Positions 7,660 to 12,951 of a stretch of 12,951 bases of DNA are shown piece by piece. Origin of the DNA: JBMYXZ01 sp049608925 (GTDB lineage: Bacteria; Pseudomonadota; Alphaproteobacteria; JAGOMX01). A program made the position numbers and the translations under genes. The notes under the pieces are model-generated. The model worked only from the letters and a program-made list of their open reading frames with translations, searched no databases and was not told the origin of the DNA. Location: contig JBMYXZ010000038.1 in NCBI GenBank assembly GCA_049608925.1, positions 1 through 12,951 on the forward strand. The letters run 5' to 3'. Within the stretch, counting starts at the first letter, position 1, and each line of letters starts with the position of its first letter.

Positions 7660-7731
7660 ATACATAACTTCCGGGATAATTTTATGATGTAGAGAAAGCC
7701 TGGCTGGCTAATGATTTTCTCCGCCCTCTAA

Positions 7732-7875
7732 CACACACTCCGACGCTCCGGGCTTTATGCCCGGAGTCCACTCTCAGGCATACTCAGCTGCAGAAAGCTA
7801 TGGTGTATTCTCGATTTCCCGAATCTCGGGGGTTGGTGGACTCCGTGAACAAGTCACGGAGCGTCGGAGTGTGTG
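7732..7875. repeat. 144-bp nested palindromic element able to form a four-way junction
   Basis: Four exact complementary segments are visible. A 19-bp outer stem pairs 7732-7750 with 7857-7875. A left hairpin pairs 7746-7753 with 7759-7766 around loop TTTAT. A 10-bp inner stem pairs 7762-7771 with 7836-7845. A right hairpin pairs 7841-7848 with 7854-7861 around loop ACAAG. The five-base block CTCCG or its complement CGGAG closes all four arms, so pairs can be exchanged between the outer/inner stems and the two hairpins, as in a migrating cruciform. The apical 64 nt (7772-7835) contain a further CCCGA/TCGGG hairpin (7818-7830). The element lies between the convergent ends of the permease gene and a small secreted-protein gene, a common place for REP/BIME-like or MITE-like elements. 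No transposase and no clear target-site duplication were seen. It may also act as a transcript 3' end structure, although no T-run follows. Confidence 0.75.
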
Positions 7876-7916
7876 GGACGGTATAGAAGTGTTCTTATTG
7901 ACCTCTATTAGCATGA

Positions 7917-8228
7917 TCAGCAATAACGGCTTGCGAAGTATTCAGCCAAGGCCATTTGTGGGCCAAAGTCCCCGTACTTCCTTCTAACCACAGGACCATA
8001 TTGCTCTTCAATTCGCGCCCATTCCTCTTCGACTTGATCAGGAGTGGGCATAATAATTTGATCTGTCTCCAGCAGTACATTCTCGTCTTCAATTTGATCA
8101 GGAGTGCGTAAATACTGATTTGTAACTGGGTTGAAACCCTCCCCTTCTTCACCTTCGCTTGCGATTGCATTGCAAGCAACGGAGACTCCAAAAACTGTGG
8201 TAAGTGCCAATAAACTGTCAAATTTCAT
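7917..8228 (-). CDS. Small secreted acidic protein of unknown function
   Basis: The 103-residue protein begins with a signal peptide (MKFDSLLALTTVFGVSVACNAIAS, 1-24), probably cleaved after residue 23 or 24. The mature part of about 80 residues is acidic in its first two thirds (SEGEEGEGF, then many Glu/Asp). It contains a repeated motif 20 residues apart, TPDQIEDE and TPDQVEEE. The DNA of the two copies shares TTGATCAGGAGTG exactly (8034-8046 and 8094-8106, 60 bp apart), so an internal duplication is likely. VSVAC could be read as a loose lipobox, but an ordinary signal peptide fits better. The ribosome-binding site is weak: GAAGG about 10 nt before the ATG. The gene is separated from the upstream small gene by a terminator, so it probably has its own promoter, which I cannot place with confidence. 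No family recognised. Confidence 0.65.
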   Translation of the reverse strand: MKFDSLLALTTVFGVSVACNAIASEGEEGEGFNPVTNQYLRTPDQIEDENVLLETDQIIMPTPDQVEEEWARIEEQYGPVVRRKYGDFGPQMALAEYFASRYC

Positions 8229-8280
8229 ATTCCATAACCTTCACTAAATTACAAATTCATCCTCATGTTGAGGCTCATAC

Positions 8281-8312
8281 AAAAAAACCCATGCAATCTC
8301 TCGCATGGGTTT
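8281..8312 (-). terminator. Rho-independent terminator of the 124-residue secreted-protein gene
   Basis: The 10-bp stem pairs 8285-8294 with 8303-8312 around an 8-nt loop. On the minus strand the G-rich arm is followed by seven T (complement of 8281-8287), the standard layout for a gene ending at 8337. Confidence 0.88.
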
Positions 8313-8336
8313 CTTTATCATACAAATAAGAACGAC

Positions 8337-8711
8337 TTATGTTGTTGCTTGACGCTTTTCCGCGTTACGGCGGTCAAGTGCCACAATAGTCGTATTAAAG
8401 TCTTTGTCGAACTTACGCAGGTCTCTTTCAATCTGTGTGATCGCCTGAGTCGTAGGATTGTACTGGCTACCGACGCGGTTCAGCTTCAATGCAGATGTAT
8501 ACCTGCTTTGAATAGACTTTAATTGTGCCAATAAAGAGCGCTTGTGATTAGAAGTAAGCTTACGCTCGTTATACACTTTCTTATAGCGGCTTTCGATGCT
8601 TTTTTGGATTGATGCCAAACGGCTTCCGTGGCTCATATCCGCAGCTATCGTTGGTGTTGCATAGGCAAATACAGCCAAAGCAAACATTATAGTTTTCGTC
8701 AAGTATTTCAT
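8337..8711 (-). CDS. Small exported basic helical protein of unknown function
   Basis: The 124-residue protein has a clear signal peptide (MKYLTKTIMFALAVFAYATPTIAA, 1-24) with a likely signal peptidase I site at TIA-A or IAA-D. The mature ~100 residues are basic and helical by pattern (RLASIQKSIESRYKKVYNER; LLAQLKSIQSRYTSALK; ITQIERDLRKFDKDFNTTIV), without cysteine or proline in the core helices, which suggests a small periplasmic coiled-coil or helical bundle. I do not recognise the family. The start is well supported by GAGGG 5 nt upstream (8717-8721). It is a single-gene transcription unit: a good promoter precedes it and a strong terminator follows it. Confidence 0.75.
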   Translation of the reverse strand: MKYLTKTIMFALAVFAYATPTIAADMSHGSRLASIQKSIESRYKKVYNERKLTSNHKRSLLAQLKSIQSRYTSALKLNRVGSQYNPTTQAITQIERDLRKFDKDFNTTIVALDRRNAEKRQATT

Positions 8712-8724
8712 GTGTACCCTCGTT

Positions 8725-8741
8725 GTTAATTATTTATTAAC
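8725..8741. repeat. Perfect 6-bp inverted repeat in the leader of the 124-residue gene
   Basis: GTTAAT and ATTAAC are separated by TATTT. The repeat lies between the predicted -10 box (8755-8760) and the ribosome-binding site (8717-8721), so it would be near the 5' end of the mRNA. It may be a weak hairpin or operator half-sites; AT-rich sequence makes chance possible. Confidence 0.3.
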
Positions 8742-8754
8742 CATTTGCGAAACC

Positions 8755-8784
8755 ATTATAACCGCAAATCAATTTAAATGTCCA
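8755..8784 (-). promoter_or_regulatory. Sigma70-type promoter of the 124-residue secreted-protein gene
   Basis: On the minus strand TGGACA (8779-8784, five of six) is followed after 18 bp by a perfect TATAAT (8755-8760). It lies just past the stop codon of the Smr-domain gene, so the small gene can be expressed apart from the mltA operon upstream. The predicted start of transcription is near 8748. Confidence 0.7.
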
Positions 8785-8788
8785 GCAT

Positions 8789-9259
8789 TTACAACGGCTT
8801 TACTCTTTTTATCAAGATATGCAAAGCTCCCGCGCCTCCTTGTTCTGGCCTGGCCACAGAAAAATCGATTATGTGAGATCGCAGCGGCTCTTCTCGCAAC
8901 CAGCGCGGCACCGCCTCTCTTAGCACGCCGGAACGCTCCCACCAATCCTGCTGCTGGCGATAGCCTTTGCCAGTTATCACCAGGACACTGCGTTTTTGTT
9001 GTGCGTGGCAGGTAAAGATAAAGCGGCGCAAGGCTATCTCCGCTTGGGATTGCGTCATACCATGAAGATCGATGGCAGCTTCTATATCTCGACGCTTGCG
9101 CCTTCCAGAACCTGACATGCTTGAGGAAACTGGCGTATAGCCATGAACTTGGGTCTGGCGAGGCGCTCTTGGAATATGCGCTTCGCCCAATGGCGTGACG
9201 TCTTCGGTGACTTTGTGCCACAAGGCCTGCTCTTCAGGGCTAAGATCTCGCTTGCTCAC
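8789..9259 (-). CDS. Smr-domain protein
   Basis: The 156-residue protein has an N-terminal extension with the motif LSPEEQALWHKVTEDVTPL (6-24), a basic linker (GRRKRR, 52-57) and a C-terminal Smr domain starting at AAIDLHGMTQSQAE (61-74). The domain contains DLHGMT (64-69), VLVITGKG (92-99) and the GGAGALHILIKR end (141-152). Smr domains bind nucleic acid and many have endonuclease activity; the function of this alphaproteobacterial family is not settled. Translation starts at GTG (9257-9259), which lies inside the mltA 3' end (20-bp overlap). The N-terminal motif belongs to the family and supports this start over the internal Met48. There is no good ribosome-binding site, so coupling to mltA translation is likely. 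The order secB / Tim44-like / mltA / Smr is conserved in alphaproteobacteria. Confidence 0.93.
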   Translation of the reverse strand: MSKRDLSPEEQALWHKVTEDVTPLGEAHIPRAPRQTQVHGYTPVSSSMSGSGRRKRRDIEAAIDLHGMTQSQAEIALRRFIFTCHAQQKRSVLVITGKGYRQQQDWWERSGVLREAVPRWLREEPLRSHIIDFSVARPEQGGAGALHILIKRVKPL

Positions 9260-10160
9260 GTGGCTTCAACACATATAATGTGCCTCTTGATTTCATATTG
9301 CCAGCCAATGTGCCGGCTTCATCCCCAGTGCCCCAGAAAAAGTCCCCGCGGATGGGGCCTTTGATAGCGCTGCCTGTATCTTGTGCGATCATCAATCTTT
9401 GAATACCCTGATAGTCCAAGTCCACCCACAGTAAAGTGCCATAGTCGTAATAGTCACGATCAACAGCCATGCTGCGCTTTGGCGTCAGTGGAACCCCTTG
9501 GCTGCCTACAGGGCCAGACCCAGGATTTTCTCGAAAGAAGATATAGCTGGGGTTTTGCTGTAAGACTTCAGATATCCTGTCTGGATGCTGCTGAAACCAG
9601 TTGCGTATCGCATCCATAGACATATCATCACGAGAAACCATGGCCTGCTTTATCATATAGGAACCAATAGACGCATAAGCGTGGCTATTGCGGCCATAAT
9701 AGCTAAGGCGGACGGTCTCTCCTGTATCCAACTGAACGCACCCAGATCCCTGCACAGCCATAAAGAAAGCATCGACAGGACTGGTTACCCATAGCAGCTC
9801 AAGATCTTGACCATCCAGCGCGCCTTCCATAATTTCCCCACGCGTGAAGTGAATTTCTGCGTCAGGATTGCGGTATATGGGGGTTTGATATGGCCCATGC
9901 TGTGTGCGCGACCCTTGCAGCACTGGCTCATAATACCCTGTAAACAAGCCAGCCTCATTGCCTGTTGCTGTCACGCGATAGGGCTGAAAGTTTGATTCGA
10001 TATATTTTCGAGCATCCTCGGTTTCAAGGGTTGGAATATCGCGCAGATCATCATCGCCCCAGCCAGGAAGCTCGGAAAACGGAACAGGCATATAAGACAC
10101 TTTTTTTTCTGCACAACCAGCAAGGGATGCAACCATAGCCAATATTATCCCTACTCTCAT
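9240..10160 (-). CDS. mltA: Membrane-bound lytic murein transglycosylase A (lipoprotein)
   Basis: MltA cleaves peptidoglycan glycan strands with formation of 1,6-anhydromuramic ends. From the ATG at 10160 the protein has 306 residues and begins with a lipoprotein signal peptide ending in LAGC (Cys16), so it is anchored in a membrane, normally the outer one. The MltA domain is recognised by FTGYYEP (73-79) and SGCVQL (139-144). The C-terminal 3D domain reads AQDTGSAIKGPIRGDFFWGTG, with the two conserved aspartates at 261 and 273. A TTG codon at 10178 would extend the protein by six residues. I prefer the ATG because it overlaps the stop of the Tim44-like gene as ATGA and gives a standard lipoprotein signal. 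The 3' end overlaps the Smr gene by 20 bp. With the neighbouring Tim44-like gene this forms a small envelope-maintenance operon. Confidence 0.95.
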   Translation of the reverse strand: MRVGIILAMVASLAGCAEKKVSYMPVPFSELPGWGDDDLRDIPTLETEDARKYIESNFQPYRVTATGNEAGLFTGYYEPVLQGSRTQHGPYQTPIYRNPDAEIHFTRGEIMEGALDGQDLELLWVTSPVDAFFMAVQGSGCVQLDTGETVRLSYYGRNSHAYASIGSYMIKQAMVSRDDMSMDAIRNWFQQHPDRISEVLQQNPSYIFFRENPGSGPVGSQGVPLTPKRSMAVDRDYYDYGTLLWVDLDYQGIQRLMIAQDTGSAIKGPIRGDFFWGTGDEAGTLAGNMKSRGTLYVLKPREQARS

Positions 10161-10783
10161 ATACCCACAAGAACCCAATTCGGGTTATCAGATGTCACAT
10201 CACGCTCGAACGTCCATTTATCTTTGACCTTTTCGATGGTATCAGGGTCGCCTTCAGATAATTCCCCATAGTCATCATAGATCGCGTGGATTTGTTCGCT
10301 AGAAATGGCAACCGCGATCTTGGCGATGCGTCCAGAAAGCGTGACATCCTTTATATCAACCGAGACAATACGCTCGATTGAGCTGGCATTGGTTTCCTCG
10401 GCATCATCCATTTTTTTAATCTGGCTGTTAAACTTTCGCATAACCGAAGGTCCGACCAATCCCTTAAGAACGTCTTTATCACCCTTAAAGACAGCCGTTT
10501 GAATCATTCCAAAGGCATATTCAGCGCCTTGCAGGAATCCTTCAACTGAAAAAGTTGGGTCCAGATCATAAAGATCGTCAAGTTGCGGTTGCAACTTTTT
10601 TGGAATTTCTCGGTGTTCGACCACCGGTCCACCCTGATTTACCCCCGGCATTGGGATAATATTGTTCTTATCTTCAGGGGCCATGCTGCCTCTTTTTTCC
10701 CCTAAGACATTGTAAAAGCGGTATACTAAATAGCCTGCTATGGCTGCCAGTATCAAGATATCCATCATCTGTGCGTCAGTCAT
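10157..10783 (-). CDS. timA: Tim44-like domain protein
   Basis: The 208-residue protein has one N-terminal membrane helix (about 7-25, MDILILAAIAGYLVYRF), a short linker and a Tim44-like/MRPL45 fold from about residue 72. Its conserved parts are FSVEGFLQGAEYAFGMI (78-94), VFKGDKDVLKGLV (98-110), a VMRKF helix and the terminal KDKWTFERDV with DNPNWVL (188-205). The family is related to mitochondrial Tim44, which holds Hsp70 at the import channel; bacterial members sit in the inner membrane with the domain in the cytoplasm and their role is poorly known. No clear ribosome-binding site precedes the ATG. It heads the operon timA-mltA-Smr and is divergent from secB, the usual alphaproteobacterial arrangement, which fits a link with export. 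The symbol follows the alphaproteobacterial usage for this homologue. Confidence 0.92.
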   Translation of the reverse strand: MTDAQMMDILILAAIAGYLVYRFYNVLGEKRGSMAPEDKNNIIPMPGVNQGGPVVEHREIPKKLQPQLDDLYDLDPTFSVEGFLQGAEYAFGMIQTAVFKGDKDVLKGLVGPSVMRKFNSQIKKMDDAEETNASSIERIVSVDIKDVTLSGRIAKIAVAISSEQIHAIYDDYGELSEGDPDTIEKVKDKWTFERDVTSDNPNWVLVGI

Positions 10784-10884
10784 TCGTAAGTACTTTTGTA
10801 ACGAAATGTAAACCTTATTATCGTAGTCTATACGAGGATAGAGGTAACTACTAGTACCAAGAAGGGTATTTTTTAGAATTTAGC

Positions 10885-10913
10885 TTGGTAAAGGTTAACC
10901 AATTCCTTATAGT
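10885..10913 (+). promoter_or_regulatory. Sigma70-type promoter of secB
   Basis: TTGGTA (10885-10890) and TATAGT (10908-10913) are exactly 17 bp apart, each matching the consensus at four or five of six positions. Transcription would start near 10920, giving a leader of about 30 nt. A short inverted repeat (TTCCT at 10903-10907, AGGAA at 10914-10918) flanks the -10 box. Confidence 0.6.
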
Positions 10914-10950
10914 AGGAAATGTGCACATATGACAAAAAGGAGCATGTAAA

Positions 10951-11493
10951 ATGGCCAAAGGTAAAGGTAAAGACACAACAACTACCAAAAAGAACACTGG
11001 TGGTAAGGACACAACTACTCAGAACGAAATCCCAACTCTACCAGTAACGGTACATGGACAGTACATCAAAGATATTTCTTTTGAGTCTCCTGGCCCATGG
11101 AACATTTCTGGCGATTCTAAAGAAGCACCATCCATCAACCTAAACGTTGAAGTTCGTGCAAACCCACAAGAAGAGTCAGGCCGTTTCGAAGTAGAACTAC
11201 ACGTAACTGCAGAAGCAACACGTGGCGGTTCAACAAAAGTTTTCGTTATGGAACTAACATATGCAGGTATGTTTACGCTGAATGATATTCCAGACCAAAA
11301 CATTCCACCAATTCTATTGATCGAATGCCCACGTATGCTGTTCCCATTTGCACGCAGCATCGTTGCAGACGTAACGCGTGACGGTGGTTACCCACCACTT
11401 GCGTTGGCTCCTGTTGACTTCGCTGAAATCTATCGTCGTCAGCTAGCCCAAGCGCAAGCACAGGCTCAATCTTCAGGAAAAGGCAGCAAGTAA
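10951..11493 (+). CDS. secB: Protein-export chaperone SecB
   Basis: SecB is a cytoplasmic tetrameric chaperone that keeps preproteins unfolded and delivers them to SecA. The core is clear: PVTVHGQYIKDISFESPGPW (31-50), EVELHVTAEA (79-88), AGMFTL with the IECPRMLFPFARSIV helix (127-141) and the DGGYPPLALAPVDFAEIYR end (146-164). At 180 residues it is longer than the usual 150-165. The first 27 residues are a low-complexity Lys/Thr/Gly tail and the last 15 are Ala/Gln/Ser/Lys-rich; both are probably disordered. AAGGAG (10937-10942) lies 8 nt before the ATG. Codon use is distinctive: six of the eleven leucines are CTA. It has its own promoter and a strong terminator, and is divergent from the Tim44-like operon. 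The many exported proteins in this window would be natural clients. Confidence 0.97.
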   Translation: MAKGKGKDTTTTKKNTGGKDTTTQNEIPTLPVTVHGQYIKDISFESPGPWNISGDSKEAPSINLNVEVRANPQEESGRFEVELHVTAEATRGGSTKVFVMELTYAGMFTLNDIPDQNIPPILLIECPRMLFPFARSIVADVTRDGGYPPLALAPVDFAEIYRRQLAQAQAQAQSSGKGSK

Positions 11494-11521
11494 GCTGACT
11501 CTTTCTTCTGAAGGATGATAT

Positions 11522-11553
11522 AAAAAAGGCACCGTTCTTGCGGTGCCTTTTTT
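11522..11553. terminator. Bidirectional Rho-independent terminator between secB and the TPR gene
   Basis: A perfect 13-bp stem pairs 11522-11534 with 11541-11553 around the loop TTCTTG. The GGCACCG/CGGTGCC core is flanked by six A on the left and six T on the right, so it can stop transcription from both convergent genes. Confidence 0.92.
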
Positions 11554-11598
11554 GCATTATGCAGCTTTCAAGCTTATGTGTATGCCGAAAAAGATCTA

Positions 11599-12951
11599 CT
11601 AAATATTAGTATTAAAATTTCCAGCATTTTCCTGACCTAGATGCGCAAGAATGCTCACGGCATCGTCTTCATATTTCCAATCTACTGCACTCCGATGGCT
11701 GTTGATAGCCGCAGACATCGTCTGCTGAATGCGCCCCACAGATACTCGCAGATCGTCAAACCATACTGGGATTGTCTCTTTACTCACCACAAACTGTATC
11801 AATACATTCGCACAGTTAAGTCCAACAAAATCCCAGAACCGCTGAATGTGTTTAACGTATGCGGGATCTGAATAATCTTCCAAAGACGCCAGATCCCGTA
11901 AAGGGTCGGCAATATTTTGGTATGTTGCCTTAGCTGCGTCAAACTTCTGCTGTAGTAATTGTACTAATACTAGATTCAGATGATGCCTACAGGGTACAGC
12001 CTTACCTGGCAATTGGATAACCTTCTGGTAATTTTCTTCAGCAGAACTCAACTTGTACTGACGTTGCTGCGAGTATGCCAGTACAAGGTATATACTCTGA
12101 GGAACTTCACTACCGAATATCTCGAGTGTTTTTTTGCTAGTATTCTCGGCTGCTGCCCATCTTCCCAGCTTGCATTGCAAGTTTGCAAGAGTGTTATAAA
12201 TCTGCAAAGACGCATCATTACCGAATAGCTCCAGTGCCTTTTGCAAAGTCTTCTCTGCTTGGTCAAGCTCCTCCAGCTTGCACTGCAAGTTTGCTAGAGT
12301 GTTATAAATCCGCAAAGGCGCATCATTACCGAAGAGCTCTAGTGCCTTTTGCAAAGTCCTCTCAGCTTGGTCAAACTCCTTCAGCTTACAATGAACGGCC
12401 GCTAGATCTTCGTAAACATGTAAATCCGCATCGAATAATTCAAGAATTTTTTGGAATGTCTCTTTCGCCTCAGACCACTTACTTTGCTTTTGTAGCAAGA
12501 TTGCTATATTTCTATACGAAATTATGGTTGCAGAATCGCCTAGCAACTGGATGACCCTCAGGGAATTTTCCTCAGCTGAAGTCCACTTCTGCTGATTGAA
12601 TTGCGCAAGTGCCAATCCGTTTAAAATCGCTACAGGTGTATTCTCGCCGTAAACCTGTAAAGCTCGCTTGTAAGTCATCTCAGCGGCCGCCCAGTTTTGT
12701 ACTTTCATATGCTCGCGCGCCTGATCTATAAAATATGCTACATCTGGAATCCCGCGCGCTCTGTCAGCAAGCTCAGTTCTCTTCTTTTTTGTAACCCTAT
12801 TAGAAATGTCACATTCACTAGAAAACACCTCTGACTGACGTGTCCTTTTCTGCCCCCTATTATCATTCATATCAGATGATGCGCTTACAAAAGGGCTGCA
12901 GCTGATCAACATCGACAATACTAGAAATCTAAATTTAAATTTACTCATCAT
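11599..12951 (-). CDS. Exported TPR-repeat protein
   Basis: The 450-residue protein opens with a signal peptide (MMSKFKFRFLVLSMLISC, 1-18). LISC fits a lipobox with Cys18, but cleavage later, after FVSA (21-24), is also possible. A basic, polar region follows (NRGQKRTRQ, 31-39; NRVTKKKRTE, 51-60). Then come about eight TPR or TPR-like helical pairs from residue 70 to about 346, with the usual W/Y-A-A-E-x-T/Y-Y and A-L-x-L/V-F/Y spacing. The C-terminal 90 residues (from about 360, including FWDFVGLNCANVLIQFVV) are not TPR and match nothing I recognise. Repeats 191-226 and 227-262 are 31/36 identical. TPR arrays mediate protein binding, and secreted ones are common in host-associated bacteria; no partner can be named. 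The first ATG is at the window edge, so a longer N-terminus cannot be excluded, but the signal peptide supports this start or the ATG at 12948. Confidence 0.85.
   Translation of the reverse strand: MMSKFKFRFLVLSMLISCSPFVSASSDMNDNRGQKRTRQSEVFSSECDISNRVTKKKRTELADRARGIPDVAYFIDQAREHMKVQNWAAAEMTYKRALQVYGENTPVAILNGLALAQFNQQKWTSAEENSLRVIQLLGDSATIISYRNIAILLQKQSKWSEAKETFQKILELFDADLHVYEDLAAVHCKLKEFDQAERTLQKALELFGNDAPLRIYNTLANLQCKLEELDQAEKTLQKALELFGNDASLQIYNTLANLQCKLGRWAAAENTSKKTLEIFGSEVPQSIYLVLAYSQQRQYKLSSAEENYQKVIQLPGKAVPCRHHLNLVLVQLLQQKFDAAKATYQNIADPLRDLASLEDYSDPAYVKHIQRFWDFVGLNCANVLIQFVVSKETIPVWFDDLRVSVGRIQQTMSAAINSHRSAVDWKYEDDAVSILAHLGQENAGNFNTNI
12166..12381 (-). repeat. Tandem 108-bp duplication within the TPR gene
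   Basis: Two adjacent 108-bp units (12274-12381 and 12166-12273) encode 36-residue TPR units that differ at only five positions: K/E, F/L, R/K, P/S and R/Q. Long stretches are identical in DNA, for example AGTGCCTTTTGCAAAGTC and AGAGTGTTATAAATC on the plus strand. The other repeats of the protein are far more diverged, so this is a recent expansion. Confidence 0.88.

Noticed and set aside
7746..7766. Perfect GC-rich hairpin as an intrinsic terminator for the permease gene
   Set aside because: No T-run follows the stem; it is better explained as one arm of the larger palindromic element.
7772..7835. tRNA-like cloverleaf in the palindromic element
   Set aside because: The four-arm fold is superficial: no CCA-compatible acceptor, anticodon loop or T-loop consensus could be found on either strand.
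7757..7987. 76-residue plus-strand reading frame
   Set aside because: It starts inside the palindromic element, has no ribosome-binding site and overlaps the small secreted-protein gene on the other strand.
7895..8221. 108-residue minus-strand reading frame overlapping the 103-residue gene
   Set aside because: It is the neighbouring frame of the same strand, has no signal or family pattern, and the 103-residue frame has a clear signal peptide.
8769..9221. 150-residue minus-strand frame across the Smr gene
   Set aside because: The overlapping GTG-started frame carries the full Smr domain; this one is an out-of-frame shadow.
10784..10884. Promoter for the Tim44-like operon on the minus strand
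   Set aside because: A GATAAT and a TATAGA are present on the minus strand but neither has a convincing -35 at proper distance, so no site is called.
10929..10949. Six-codon frame (MTKRSM) ending 1 bp before the secB start, possible leader peptide
   Set aside because: The predicted transcript starts only about 9 nt upstream, leaving no ribosome-binding site, and secB has its own well-placed one.

Overview
The window looks like part of the chromosome of an alphaproteobacterium. Two conserved alphaproteobacterial clusters are present: lpdA-lipA-COQ10/RatA (normally the tail of the pyruvate dehydrogenase operon) and secB divergent from Tim44-like/mltA/Smr. The moderate base composition (by eye a little over half A+T), several small secreted proteins of unknown function, a secreted TPR-repeat protein with basic clusters and an EamA-type permease suggest an intracellular lineage such as Holosporales or a relative. 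That lineage guess is inference and is less certain than the class.

Layout. Positions 1-2617 (minus strand) hold a tightly overlapping cluster: a MotA/TolQ/ExbB-like proton-channel protein, a PilN/GspL-like protein with one membrane segment, and the first 122 codons of a PilO/GspM-like protein. The usual OmpA/MotB-type partner of the channel protein is not visible. A good promoter and a 14-bp perfect palindrome lie between this cluster and a divergent gene (2790-3851, plus) for a secreted protein I do not recognise. That gene overlaps tail-to-tail with the next cluster.

Positions 3843-6596 (minus) encode lpdA, lipA and a START-domain COQ10/RatA protein: the E3 enzyme of 2-oxoacid dehydrogenases, the enzyme that makes their lipoyl cofactor, and a probable ubiquinone-binding protein. 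pdhABC are not directly upstream. A divergent gene (6724-7659, plus) encodes a ten-helix EamA permease.

Positions 7660-8711 are accessory. They hold a 144-bp nested palindrome that can fold as a four-way junction, then two small secreted proteins of unknown function (minus) separated by a strong terminator.

Positions 8789-11493 hold the envelope/secretion block: Smr-domain protein, MltA lytic transglycosylase lipoprotein and Tim44-like protein as an overlapping minus-strand operon, with secB reading away on the plus strand from a well-formed promoter and ending at a 13-bp bidirectional terminator. The last gene (11599-12951, minus) is an exported TPR protein containing a recent 108-bp internal tandem duplication.

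No tRNA, rRNA, CRISPR array or transposase gene was seen, and no intergenic stretch exceeds 300 bases. The least explained items are the channel/pilus-platform gene combination and the four-way-junction palindrome.
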